A DNA stretch of 35,833 bases from Deltaproteobacteria bacterium (lineage in GTDB: Bacteria > Desulfobacterota > Deferrimicrobia > J040), in contig WVXK01000007.1 of NCBI GenBank assembly GCA_011773515.1, positions 30,500 through 66,332 of the forward strand, in the 5' to 3' direction. Positions 8,108-17,086 of this stretch are shown here, one piece after another. The number at the start of each line of letters is the position of its first letter. Position 1 is the first letter of the stretch. The notes under the pieces were generated by a model that was given only the letters and a program-made list of their open reading frames with translations, was not told the DNA's origin and ran no database searches. The position numbers and the translations under genes are program-made.

Positions 8108-10036
8108 ATGGTAAAGAAAAAGCCCAATGTGAGCATCTTTTTGTTGGTCACACTTTTGGTGGTCGTCTGGTCCTGCACCCGGGTGGATGAGCCGAAGGAG
8201 AAAGCCCCAGCGGAAAAGGCTGCTCCTGCCGAAGCCGAAAAACCGGCCGTCGAAGGAGAGAAAAAGGCGGAACCGACCATTGCGGGTGAGGTGCGGCACA
8301 CCAAACTCTACTGGGGCGACACGCACCTTCACACTTCATACTCTCCCGATGCATACCTGATGCAGAACCGGAGTGCGGACCCTGACACGGCTTACCGCTA
8401 TGCCAAGGGCTTCCCCGTCATACATCCATATCACAAGGCGAGAATCCAGATTCATACCTCCCTCGATTTCCTCGTGGTATCGGATCACGGCGAGTATATG
8501 GGTGTGGTACCCAAGATCCTGCAGGGCGATCCCCTCGTGGCCAACACCGAGGCGGGGAAACGTTTCAGGAAACTGGCCGATGAGGGGAGGGAGTTCGAGG
8601 CTTTTGCCGAATTGATCGCCCAGGTCAATGCCGGGGTCCCCGACACTGACTTCAACTCACCGGAGATCAACCGCACGGTCTGGGGGGAGATCATGGACGC
8701 TGCGGAGCGGCACAATGAACCGGGGAAGTTCACCGCCTTCCTGGGGTGGGAATGGTCCTCCACGCCGAACGGAGCGAACCTTCACCGGGTTATCTTCATG
8801 CGCGAGGGGAAAGACAAAGGCAAAATGTTCATCCCTTACACCTCCTTCGACAGCACCAAGCCCGAAAAGTTGTGGAAGTGGCTGGAGACGACCTCTGAAA
8901 AGGCGGGGGCAAACTTTCTCGCCATCCCTCACAATTCCAATATCAGCAAGGGACTCATGTTCCCTCTCATGGACAGCGAGGGAAATCCCATCACGAAGGA
9001 GTACGGGGAAACCCGCATGCGCTGGGAGCCGGTGGTGGAGATGACCCAGATAAAGGGGGATTCGGAGACCCATTCGAGCCTTACGCCTACCGACGAATTT
9101 GCTGATTATGAGACCTACGAGCATGTTATCGCCGTCGGTGAGCACGCAGGGACACCCAAAGCGGATGAGGGCGACTACGCCCGGTCAGCCCTGAAGCGGG
9201 GCCTGAAGATCGAAGGGGATACCGGAGCAAACCCCTACAAGTTCGGCATGATCGGTTCAACAGATTCACACTCGGGAATGGCATCCGCGGAAGAGGACAA
9301 TTTCCACGGCAAGTTTGCTCTCGACTCCACCCCTGAGACGAGCAGCAGAGAGGTGATTCCCGGGGCCAGGGGCTTTGACATGAGCGCTGCCGGTCTGGTA
9401 GCGGTGTGGGCGGAAGAGAACACGCGGGAGTCACTCTTCGACGCATTCCAACGCAAGGAGGTATACGCGACCACGGGGCCGCGGATCCAGGTCCGCTTCT
9501 TCGGCGGCTGGGATTACACGCCGGAAGATGCAGAAGTTGCGGACCCGGCCGAGACCGGCTACCGGAAAGGCGTACCCATGGGGGGCGACCTGACCGCCGC
9601 GCCCGAAGGCAAGAAGCCCACGTTCCTCATCAGTGCCATGAAGGATCCAAACGGGGCAAACCTGGACAGAGTTCAGGTCATCAAGGGGTGGGTAGACAAG
9701 GATGGGAACCTCCAGGAGAAGATCTACGACGCCGCCCTGTCAGGCGGACGGAAGGCCGGGAAGGATGGAAAAGCCCCCCCTGTGGGGAACACGGTGGACC
9801 AGGAGACCGCTACTTACACAAATTCCATCGGTGATGCCGGTCTGGCCGTGGTTTGGACCGATCCCGACTTCGATCCGGGAGTGCGCGCATTCTACTACGT
9901 GCGGGTGCTGCAGATCCCCACGCCGCGCCATTCCCTCTACGATGCTATAGCCCTGGGTATGGACCCGAAGGAAACCGGCCATCCGGCTACCATACAGGAG
10001 CGGGCGTACACCAGCCCGATCTGGTACACGCCCTGA
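8108..10036 (+). CDS. DUF3604 (PHP-like) protein, copy 3, probable lipoprotein
   Basis: A 642-residue third paralogue with a different export signal. The N-terminus reads FLLVTLLVVVWSC with Cys23 at a lipobox-like site (Trp at -2 is unusual), followed by about 35 residues rich in Ala, Glu, Lys and Pro that look like a tether. The catalytic-type motifs are GDTHLH (70-75), then VVSDHGEY (123-130, where copies 1 and 2 have TDHSD), GWEWSS, ANLHRV, AIPHNSN, GSTDSHSG, and the tail YTSPIWYTP. The ATG at 8108 follows AGGAGGA by seven bases; a TTG just before it is unlikely to be the start. This copy is probably held at a membrane while the other two are soluble, so it may act on a different substrate or location. 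Confidence 0.85.
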   Translation: MVKKKPNVSIFLLVTLLVVVWSCTRVDEPKEKAPAEKAAPAEAEKPAVEGEKKAEPTIAGEVRHTKLYWGDTHLHTSYSPDAYLMQNRSADPDTAYRYAKGFPVIHPYHKARIQIHTSLDFLVVSDHGEYMGVVPKILQGDPLVANTEAGKRFRKLADEGREFEAFAELIAQVNAGVPDTDFNSPEINRTVWGEIMDAAERHNEPGKFTAFLGWEWSSTPNGANLHRVIFMREGKDKGKMFIPYTSFDSTKPEKLWKWLETTSEKAGANFLAIPHNSNISKGLMFPLMDSEGNPITKEYGETRMRWEPVVEMTQIKGDSETHSSLTPTDEFADYETYEHVIAVGEHAGTPKADEGDYARSALKRGLKIEGDTGANPYKFGMIGSTDSHSGMASAEEDNFHGKFALDSTPETSSREVIPGARGFDMSAAGLVAVWAEENTRESLFDAFQRKEVYATTGPRIQVRFFGGWDYTPEDAEVADPAETGYRKGVPMGGDLTAAPEGKKPTFLISAMKDPNGANLDRVQVIKGWVDKDGNLQEKIYDAALSGGRKAGKDGKAPPVGNTVDQETATYTNSIGDAGLAVVWTDPDFDPGVRAFYYVRVLQIPTPRHSLYDAIALGMDPKETGHPATIQERAYTSPIWYTP

Positions 10037-10112
10037 ACGCAGAAGTTTCACTTTTTACGGAGGCACATTGCACAGAAAGGATCAGAAGATGCCGCATGAG
10101 GGGAAAAGGACG

Positions 10113-10976
10113 ATGAAAAAACGGTTTGCATTGATACTGCTTGTTTCGGCGATTGTTGCGTGGTCCACGGCGGCAACGGCCGGCGCCGAAGAAGCCCTTA
10201 CGGTGACCTCTTTAGAAGAGCAGGGAAAGGATCCTCTCGGCGACACGGCGCTCCGTGCGCTGGTCTTCGGGAAGACGCTGGTTGTGCGGAACAGGGCCAC
10301 GGGTGAGCTGTTCGAGGCGACCTACAGCGTGAACGGCCAGCGGATATTGAGGCGTCTCGATGAGGGGCAGATTCAGAAATCCGCCGTGTACGCCTTCCAC
10401 GGCGGTTCCGTATCCGAGGGCGTGGCGCCCTATGAAATACGCAACAGCCGTGTCATCACCACCTTCGGGGGGAAGACATTCGAGGCGCGTGTCTTTCTCG
10501 TCGATGGGAAATATGTCGCTTCCCGCAGCGATGAGGGGGGGGCCGTCAACTGGGAAGTGGTGGAGTCACGCCCTGCAAAGGCGGAAGGGGAGGCTTTGAC
10601 GACATCGTCACTCAAGGGCCGCGGCGTTTTGCCGCTTGAAAACGGCGCGCTGCGTGAGCTAATCGTCGGTAAGACGCTGGTGGTGAAAAACAACGCCACG
10701 GGGGAGCTGTACGAGGCAACCTACTCGGCCGACGGAAAAAGGCGTGTCCGCAATGTAACGCAAGAGCGCCTTCACCATTTATCCTATCAGGCATTTCACG
10801 GTGGATCCGTCCCCGAGGGGATCGCGCCCTATGAGATTCGGAACGGGAAGATCGTAACGACCTTCGATGGGAATACCTTCGAGGTGACGGTTTACAACAT
10901 CGATGGAAAGTACGTCGGAGCCCGCAGCGGCGAGGGAGGCGCCGTCAACTGGGAAGTGATAGAGAAACGTGACTGA
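10113..10976 (+). CDS. Secreted protein of two tandem unrecognised domains
   Basis: A 287-residue protein with a signal peptide (about 1-23, ending near ATAGA) and two copies of one domain at about residues 28-153 and 160-286, offset by 132 residues. Shared elements are GKTLVV-N-ATGEL-EATYS, FHGGSV-EG-APYEIRN, TTF-G-TFE and GGAVNWEV. I do not recognise the family. The alternating strands and the 'Gly-Lys-Thr-Leu, Asp-Gly, closing Trp' rhythm suggest a small beta-barrel or lipocalin-like fold, by analogy only. I chose the ATG at 10113 because it directly precedes the signal peptide; the frame opens earlier at 10068 with charged residues. It lies 76 bases after DUF3604 copy 3 and may be its partner or simply the last gene of the operon. 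Confidence 0.7.
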   Translation: MKKRFALILLVSAIVAWSTAATAGAEEALTVTSLEEQGKDPLGDTALRALVFGKTLVVRNRATGELFEATYSVNGQRILRRLDEGQIQKSAVYAFHGGSVSEGVAPYEIRNSRVITTFGGKTFEARVFLVDGKYVASRSDEGGAVNWEVVESRPAKAEGEALTTSSLKGRGVLPLENGALRELIVGKTLVVKNNATGELYEATYSADGKRRVRNVTQERLHHLSYQAFHGGSVPEGIAPYEIRNGKIVTTFDGNTFEVTVYNIDGKYVGARSGEGGAVNWEVIEKRD

Positions 10977-11101
10977 AGGGTCGCCACACCCGAAAAGGAC
11001 AGTAAAATATTACATTTTCCTCCAAACTTGGATAGGATAATAAAATCGGGAAGTTTTCGCCATCTTGTCTTCGGGAATACAGGAGCGATGAGATTTCCAT
11101 G

Positions 11102-11138
11102 CGGGTAAAGGATCTAGGGTGTAACGTATTTTTACCCG
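11102..11138. repeat. Inverted repeat before the sugar operon
   Basis: CGGGTAAA (11102-11109) and TTTACCCG (11131-11138) form a perfect 8-base inverted repeat with a 21-base centre, 49 bases before the GTG start at 11187. It could be an operator for the sugar operon or a weak hairpin in its leader. Confidence 0.35.
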
Positions 11139-11186
11139 GAGAAAGAGAAGTCCCGAGGGGCCATCGTCAATGAAAGGAGGGTCAAT

Positions 11187-11948
11187 GTGCCTGAGCGGGC
11201 TGATGGAGGAGTGACCATAACCCGGGATCGCTTTGATGCGGTCCTCTTCGATCTGGACGGTGTGCTCACGGCAACTGCGAAGATTCACGCAGCCTGCTGG
11301 AAGAGGGCTTTCGACGAATTTCTCCGCAGCAGGAGCGGCGTGGAAAAAGAGGCCTTCGAGCCTTTCGACATCGCCACCGATTACGTGCGGTACGTTGACG
11401 GAAAGCTCCGGTACGACGGTGTTCGTGGCTTCCTCGAGTCTAGAGGTATCCATCTTCCCGAGGGTGACCCCGCCGAGCCCCCGAACTTCGATACCATCTG
11501 CGGCGTGGGAAATCTCAAGGAGAAGATGGTCAGGGAGGCCCTCGAAACGGAAGGGGTCGAAGTCTTCGACGGCAGCGTTGCCCTCGTGCGCACGCTGAGG
11601 GAGAAGGGCATAAAAACGGCCGTGGTCTCGGCGAGCAAGAACTGCCGGGCCGTTCTTCAGGCTGCAGGCATCGAGGATCTCTTCGAGGCCCGTGTAGATG
11701 GAGTCGTTGCCGAGCAGTTGAGCCTGCCCGGCAAACCGGCACCCGACACGTACCTGAAGGCGGCGGAGATGCTCGGGGTCGAACCGGGCCGGGCTGTGGT
11801 TGTGGAAGATGCCATTTCCGGGGTCCAGGCAGGGAGGGATGGCGGCTTCGGTCTCGTAATCGGAGTAGACCGGAAGGGGGATGCCGGGCTTTTGCGTGAG
11901 CACGGCGCCGACTTGGTGGTTGTCGACCTGGGGGAACTTGTCCAGTGA
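11187..11948 (+). CDS. pgmB: Beta-phosphoglucomutase-type HAD enzyme
   Basis: A 253-residue cytoplasmic HAD-superfamily enzyme. Motif I is FDLDGVL with the nucleophile Asp22 and the acid/base Asp24. A helical cap follows (about 33-115). Motif II is the Ser of VVSASKN, motif III the Lys of GKPAPDTYLKAAE, and motif IV VVEDAISGVQAG. The last two are typical of beta-phosphoglucomutase relatives. The GTG at 11187 follows AAAGGAGG by six bases; an ATG two bases earlier is in another frame and stops quickly. The next gene is a GH65 phosphorylase, which in many bacteria releases beta-glucose-1-phosphate. This enzyme would turn that into glucose-6-phosphate. A plain sugar phosphatase is the alternative. 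Confidence 0.85.
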   Translation: MPERADGGVTITRDRFDAVLFDLDGVLTATAKIHAACWKRAFDEFLRSRSGVEKEAFEPFDIATDYVRYVDGKLRYDGVRGFLESRGIHLPEGDPAEPPNFDTICGVGNLKEKMVREALETEGVEVFDGSVALVRTLREKGIKTAVVSASKNCRAVLQAAGIEDLFEARVDGVVAEQLSLPGKPAPDTYLKAAEMLGVEPGRAVVVEDAISGVQAGRDGGFGLVIGVDRKGDAGLLREHGADLVVVDLGELVQ

Positions 11949-12059
11949 GGCAACTGGGCGACGGAGAACTTCCGGCATGATTGAGACACGGTGCCGGGTC
12001 TATTCTGATGTTCGAAAAAAAATGCCGACCCATGGAACAATTTGGGAGGTGATAGGTCC

Positions 12060-14438
12060 ATGATCCACCGCGAGCGTATCGTCCCACCGCGCCATGTATA
12101 CTCAGGCGACGAGTGGAGTTTCGTGGAGAAGAAATTCTACCCCCGATTTCTCCCTCAGATGGAGACGGTTTTCTCTATTGGAAACGGGTACATAGGCATG
12201 CGCGGGAACTTTGAGGAGGGCTCCCCCGCACACCTTGCAGGTACCTACGTCAACGGTTTTTACGAGTCCTGGCCCATCGTGTACGGTGAAGAGGCTTACG
12301 GGTTCGCCAAGCACGGCCAGACCATGCTGAACGTGCCGGACGCCAAGATCATAAAGCTCTTCGTCGATGATGAGCCCTTTTACCTTCCCACGGCAAACCT
12401 GCTCGCCTTCGAGCGCAGCCTGAACATGAAGGAGGGCGCCCTGGACCGCGAGATCCTCTGGGAGACACCCTCTGGAAAGCACATCTCCATTAAATCCCGC
12501 CGGCTCGTGTCGTTCAAGCACCGCCACCTTGCGGCAATCTCCTACCGGGTAACGGTGAAAAACGCAAATGTACCGGTCGTCATATCTTCGGAAGTGATCG
12601 ACCACCTGATCGGCGTGGAGAGCGAGTTCGACCCGCGGAAGGCCCAGATATTAGAGAAAAGGGTTCTCATCAATGATTCCACAACCATCGACGATCACCG
12701 CATCCTCCTCGGATACAGAACGGAGAACAGCGGGATGACCCTCGCCTGCGGGGTCGATCACGAAATGAGGACCGACTGCGCCTATACCACTGCAGGTGAG
12801 AAGAGCGAAGACGGGGGTAAAATCGTTTTTTCCATAGAGGCGAAGGCCGGCGTTCCCATCGGCCTTACGAAGTACATCACCTACCACACGTCGAGGAGGG
12901 TGCCCTCTGCAGAGCTGGTGAGCCGTGCAGGGAGGACCCTGGACCGTGCCCGCGGGCAGGGGTTCGAGAGTATCCTGAAGGAACAGCGGGGGTTCCTCGA
13001 TGATTTCTGGGAAAAGGGCGATGTCCGGGTCGAGGCCAGCCCGAAGGCGCCCCGCGGGACCAGGGAGATTCAGCAGGCAATCCGCTTCAATCTGTTTCAC
13101 GTGATGCAGGCTGCGGCGAGGGCGGAGGGCACGGGAATTCCGGCCAAAGGTCTCACCGGCCAGGCCTACGAGGGGCACTACTTCTGGGATATAGAGGTCT
13201 ATGTGCTCCCCTTCCTCATTTACACGGCCCCCCGCATCGCCAGGAACCTGCTGAAGCTTCGCCACAGTATGCTGGATAAGGCGAGGAACCGGGCCCGCGA
13301 GGTCAATCAGACGGGAGCACTTTTTCCCTGGCGGACCATCAACGGGGACGAGGCTTCTGCCTACTATGCCGCCGGCACCGCACAGTACCACATCAACGCC
13401 GACATCATGTACGCCCTGAAAAAGTACGTCGAGGTTACCGGCGATTACGAGTTTCTCCACGACAGCGGTTCCGAGATGCTCGTTGAAACCGCCAGGCTCT
13501 GGAGGGATCTGGGGCATTTCAACGCCAAGAAAGCAGGAAAGTTCTGCATCAACGGCGTGACGGGGCCAGACGAATACAACACGGTTGTCGACAACAACGC
13601 CTTTACCAACCTCATGGCCCGGGAGAACCTGCGGTACGCGGCGGAGACTGTGGAGCTGCTCAAGAGAGAGAAGCCGGATAAATTGGCCGTCCTGGTGGAC
13701 AGGACGGGCCTCGATCTCTCTGAAGTGGAAGAGTGGAAAAAGGCGGCCGATATGATGTACATCCCGTACGATGAAGAAAGGGGAATTCACCTGCAGGACG
13801 ACAGCTTCCAGAACAAAGAGCGGTGGGACTTCGAAAACACACCCCGGGAAAAGTATCCCCTCCTCCTGCATTATCACCCCCTCGTCATCTATCGATATCG
13901 GGTGATAAAACAGGCCGATATGGTCCTTGCCATGTTTCTGCTGGGAAATGAATTCACCCTGGAGGAGAAAAAGCGGAACTTCGACTACTACGACGACCTC
14001 ACCACGGGCGACTCCTCCCTGTCCGTGTGCATTCAGAGTATCGTGGCCGCCGAGGTCGGCGACATGGAGAAGTCCCTGGAATACGCCCGGTATGCCCTCC
14101 TGATGGACCTGGCCGACGTGGGGGGCAACGTGGCCGACGGATGCCACATCGCTTCCATGGGCGGAACCTGGATGATACTGGTTTACGGGCTGGCAGGGAT
14201 GCGCGACTACGGTGGGAGAATTTCATTCAAACCGAGATTGTATGACAGGATAGACAGGCTGCGCTTTCATCTCACGATTCGCGGCCAGACCCTCGGTGTT
14301 GATATCGATCGTGATTTTGCAACCTACACCCTCGTTGATGGGGACGGGTTGTCCATTTTTCACGAAGACAGGGAAATCCGCCTCTCACCAGACCAGCCGG
14401 CAGCGAAGAGACCCCTCTCCGGGCCGGCGAATGTGTAA
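12060..14438 (+). CDS. GH65 disaccharide phosphorylase (trehalose/kojibiose/maltose type)
   Basis: A 792-residue cytoplasmic glycoside hydrolase family 65 enzyme. The N-terminal beta-sandwich is about residues 10-270 (with GNGYIGMRGNFEEG near 41), the (alpha/alpha)6 barrel about 330-700, and a small C-terminal beta domain closes it. The barrel holds KGLTGQAYEGHYFWDIE (363-379) and the catalytic-acid loop TGPDEY with Glu505. These match inverting phosphorylases that split an alpha-glucoside with phosphate into beta-glucose-1-phosphate. The exact disaccharide cannot be read from the sequence. The ATG at 12060 follows GGAGGTGAT, so I prefer it to the TTG at 12042. The mutase gene lies 111 bases upstream and pyruvate kinase 13 bases downstream. 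Confidence 0.9.
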   Translation: MIHRERIVPPRHVYSGDEWSFVEKKFYPRFLPQMETVFSIGNGYIGMRGNFEEGSPAHLAGTYVNGFYESWPIVYGEEAYGFAKHGQTMLNVPDAKIIKLFVDDEPFYLPTANLLAFERSLNMKEGALDREILWETPSGKHISIKSRRLVSFKHRHLAAISYRVTVKNANVPVVISSEVIDHLIGVESEFDPRKAQILEKRVLINDSTTIDDHRILLGYRTENSGMTLACGVDHEMRTDCAYTTAGEKSEDGGKIVFSIEAKAGVPIGLTKYITYHTSRRVPSAELVSRAGRTLDRARGQGFESILKEQRGFLDDFWEKGDVRVEASPKAPRGTREIQQAIRFNLFHVMQAAARAEGTGIPAKGLTGQAYEGHYFWDIEVYVLPFLIYTAPRIARNLLKLRHSMLDKARNRAREVNQTGALFPWRTINGDEASAYYAAGTAQYHINADIMYALKKYVEVTGDYEFLHDSGSEMLVETARLWRDLGHFNAKKAGKFCINGVTGPDEYNTVVDNNAFTNLMARENLRYAAETVELLKREKPDKLAVLVDRTGLDLSEVEEWKKAADMMYIPYDEERGIHLQDDSFQNKERWDFENTPREKYPLLLHYHPLVIYRYRVIKQADMVLAMFLLGNEFTLEEKKRNFDYYDDLTTGDSSLSVCIQSIVAAEVGDMEKSLEYARYALLMDLADVGGNVADGCHIASMGGTWMILVYGLAGMRDYGGRISFKPRLYDRIDRLRFHLTIRGQTLGVDIDRDFATYTLVDGDGLSIFHEDREIRLSPDQPAAKRPLSGPANV

Positions 14439-14451
14439 GGGAGAACTATCT

Positions 14452-15888
14452 GTGTCCCTGCCATCGAACAAGACCAAGATTATCTGCACCATCGGGCCCG
14501 TGTCTGAATCGCCGGAAGCCATCGAAAAACTGATTCTCGCGGGGATGGACGTTGCCCGTCTCAACTTCTCTCACGGCGACTTGAAGACCCATGAGGAGAG
14601 AATCGGCAGAATACGGGACGTTGCACGGAAGACGGGAAAGCGCGTGGCGATCATGGTCGATCTCCCGGGACCCAAGATCCGCATCGGAGAGTTTGCCGAG
14701 GAGCCGGTCGACCTGAGAAGTGGAGAAAGCTTCCTCCTCACCACCGAGGATATAGTCGGGGACGTGGGCAGGGCCTCGGTGAACTTTCCGAATCTACCCG
14801 GGGTGGTGAAGCCGGGCGACACCCTCTTTCTCAACGACGGCCTGATCCAGCTCGAGGTCGTAAGGATCGAAGGGAAAACGGTCGCATGCCGCGTGGTGGC
14901 GGGAGGTGAGCTCAGGTCGCGAAAAGGGCTCAACCTGCCGGGAATTTCCCTGGGAATAGATGCTTTTACCGAACACGACCGCGACTGCATGGCATTTGCC
15001 CTGGAAAAGGGGGTGGATGCCATCAGCCAGTCCTTCGTGGAAAGCGCCGGGGATGTGGAGCGGGTTCGCGAGGCATCCAGGTCTTTCGGAAAGAACCCCT
15101 TTATCATAGCGAAGATAGAGCGGTCGGTTGCTCTTGATCAGATCGATGGGATTCTCCATGCCGCAGACGGGATCATGATTGCCAGGGGGGACCTGGGGGT
15201 GGATATCCCCATCGAACAGATCGCCATCGCTCAGAAGCGGATCATGGACAAGGCCCTTTTCATGGGAAAGCCCGTGATAACGGCGACACAGATGCTGGAG
15301 TCGATGGTGGACAACCCCCGTCCCACCCGTGCCGAGGCAACGGATGTGGCAAATGCTATCCTTGACGGCACCGACTGCGTCATGCTGTCTGGCGAATCGG
15401 CGGTGGGGAAGTATCCGGTAGAGGCCGTGTCGATGCTTGCCTCGATAGCGAAAGAAACGGAGCCTCACCGTTCGTCATTCCGGCACGAAGCAACCCGGGT
15501 ACAAGAAGGAATCGCAGCCGGCGTCGGCCCCGTGGACATCATCGCATCGAGCATCCAGCGAGCCCTCGAGTACGTCTCCCCTGCTGCGGTGATCGTCCCC
15601 ACATTGAGCGGGTACACGGCGAGAAGCCTTGCCCGCTTCAGGTTCCCCGTGTGGGTGACGGCTGTGAGCCCCCATCACGAGACCTGCCAGGCGCTCACCT
15701 TTTCCTACGGCGTCTACCCTGTTTACGAACCCGATTACCCGGAGGACTGGAACACCTATGCCCGGGAGTGGGTGAGAAGGGAAAACCTGGATGGAAGGTA
15801 CGTCATCCTGACCGAGGGGCCATCCCCCAGATACCCGAAAGGCAACAACCGGATGGAGATCATAGACCTGGAGAGACAGGGAGGGTAG
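14452..15888 (+). CDS. pyk: Pyruvate kinase
   Basis: A 478-residue cytoplasmic enzyme that converts phosphoenolpyruvate and ADP to pyruvate and ATP. The A domain begins at TKIICTIGP (8-16) and ARLNFSHG (35-42), the inserted B domain is about 75-165, and the active-site segments are FIIAKIE (217-223, Lys221), ARGDLGVDIP (244-253), VITATQMLESM (275-285) and CVMLSGESAVGKYP. The C domain is complete. I prefer the GTG at 14452, preceded by AGGGAG; an in-frame ATG at 14431 overlaps the GH65 stop and would add seven residues. The close spacing to GH65 suggests translational coupling. Confidence 0.93.
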   Translation: MSLPSNKTKIICTIGPVSESPEAIEKLILAGMDVARLNFSHGDLKTHEERIGRIRDVARKTGKRVAIMVDLPGPKIRIGEFAEEPVDLRSGESFLLTTEDIVGDVGRASVNFPNLPGVVKPGDTLFLNDGLIQLEVVRIEGKTVACRVVAGGELRSRKGLNLPGISLGIDAFTEHDRDCMAFALEKGVDAISQSFVESAGDVERVREASRSFGKNPFIIAKIERSVALDQIDGILHAADGIMIARGDLGVDIPIEQIAIAQKRIMDKALFMGKPVITATQMLESMVDNPRPTRAEATDVANAILDGTDCVMLSGESAVGKYPVEAVSMLASIAKETEPHRSSFRHEATRVQEGIAAGVGPVDIIASSIQRALEYVSPAAVIVPTLSGYTARSLARFRFPVWVTAVSPHHETCQALTFSYGVYPVYEPDYPEDWNTYAREWVRRENLDGRYVILTEGPSPRYPKGNNRMEIIDLERQGG

Positions 15889-15985
15889 CAGACAGACGAT
15901 CCCCTCCATCTTCATCGAAGGCGGTGCCGGGACCGCGTGAGAGAGATGAATTTTGAAGGGGTGATCCGAAAAGGAGGTAAAAACC

Positions 15986-17020
15986 ATGCCAGTTGCCGAC
16001 TACAGGGTTTACTGCGAGATGCTCGATCGGGCACAGGAAAATGACTATGCCTATCCCGCCATAAACGTGACGTCCCTCGTGACGGCGAACGCCGTCCTTC
16101 GCGGGCTCGCCGAAGCAAGGAGCGACGGCATCATACAGGTTTCAACCGGGGGAGGCTCGTTCGCGTCGGGCCTGTCCCTGGGAGACATGGTGCTGGGGGC
16201 GATCTCGATCGCCGAGCACGTGCACCGGGCTGCAGAGCGGTACGACATCTACGTCGCCCTCCACACCGATCACTGCACCGCCGACAAGCTGGAAAGCTTC
16301 GTCATTCCCCTCATCGAGGAGACGGAGCGCCGCCGCGCGGCGGGCATGAAGAACCTTTTCAACAGCCACATGTTCGACGGGAGCACCCTCCCCTTGAGCG
16401 AAAATCTTAAGCTGGCGGTACCGCTGCTCGAGCGCTGCCACAGAAACGAGATAATCCTGGAAGTGGAGACGGGCATCGTGGGCGGAGAGGAAGACGGGGT
16501 CAGCGGTGAGGACGCTCCCCCGGAAAAGCTCTACACCACTCCCGAAGACATGCTGGAAGTGGCAAGGACGCTGAGCCAGGTCAAAGGCGCACGATTCCTC
16601 CTTGCGGCTACCTTCGGGAACGTCCACGGCGTCTACAAGCCCGGCAAGGTGAAGCTGCGCCCGAAGATCCTGAAGGAGGGGCAGGAGGCGGTGGAGAGTG
16701 CATTCGGGAAGGATGCCCGCTTCGACCTGGTCTTTCACGGCGGCTCGGGTTCCACCCTTGAGGAGATCCGGGAGACCCTCGAATACGGCGTTGTGAAGAT
16801 GAACATCGATACCGACACGCAGTACGCCTTCTCCCGGCCGATTGCGGACCACATGATGAAGCACTATGACGGTGTCCTGAAAGTGGACGGCGAGGTGGGC
16901 AACAAGAAGATGTACGACCCCCGCAACTATCTGAAGCTGGCCGAGGCTTCCATGGCGGAGCGGGTAAAGCTGGGGGCTTCGGACCTCAGGTCCGAGGGAA
17001 ACACCCTGTTTGGCAGCTGA
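15986..17020 (+). CDS. fbaA: Class II fructose-bisphosphate aldolase
   Basis: A 344-residue zinc-dependent aldolase that splits fructose-1,6-bisphosphate into dihydroxyacetone phosphate and glyceraldehyde-3-phosphate. The metal and catalytic segments are all present: HTDHC (93-97), EVETGIVGGEEDGV, FGNVHGVYKPG, FHGGSGS and the phosphate-binding VVKMNIDTDTQ. Layout and length are those of the E. coli FbaA-like class IIA. AAAAGGAGG lies upstream of the ATG. It follows pyruvate kinase by 97 bases and precedes phosphofructokinase by 66, in one operon. Confidence 0.92.
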   Translation: MPVADYRVYCEMLDRAQENDYAYPAINVTSLVTANAVLRGLAEARSDGIIQVSTGGGSFASGLSLGDMVLGAISIAEHVHRAAERYDIYVALHTDHCTADKLESFVIPLIEETERRRAAGMKNLFNSHMFDGSTLPLSENLKLAVPLLERCHRNEIILEVETGIVGGEEDGVSGEDAPPEKLYTTPEDMLEVARTLSQVKGARFLLAATFGNVHGVYKPGKVKLRPKILKEGQEAVESAFGKDARFDLVFHGGSGSTLEEIRETLEYGVVKMNIDTDTQYAFSRPIADHMMKHYDGVLKVDGEVGNKKMYDPRNYLKLAEASMAERVKLGASDLRSEGNTLFGS

Positions 17021-17086
17021 TGGGGTCTGACCGTGGCCTGGTGGATATTGACAGATGACCCGGTGATTTTTTGATGGAGGCTCGCC

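Noticed and set aside
12651-14147. A 498-codon open frame on the minus strand inside the GH65 gene
   Set aside because: It lies opposite a well-supported GH65 enzyme with all its motifs. It has no ribosome site and no family pattern, and open antisense frames are common in GC-rich genes.
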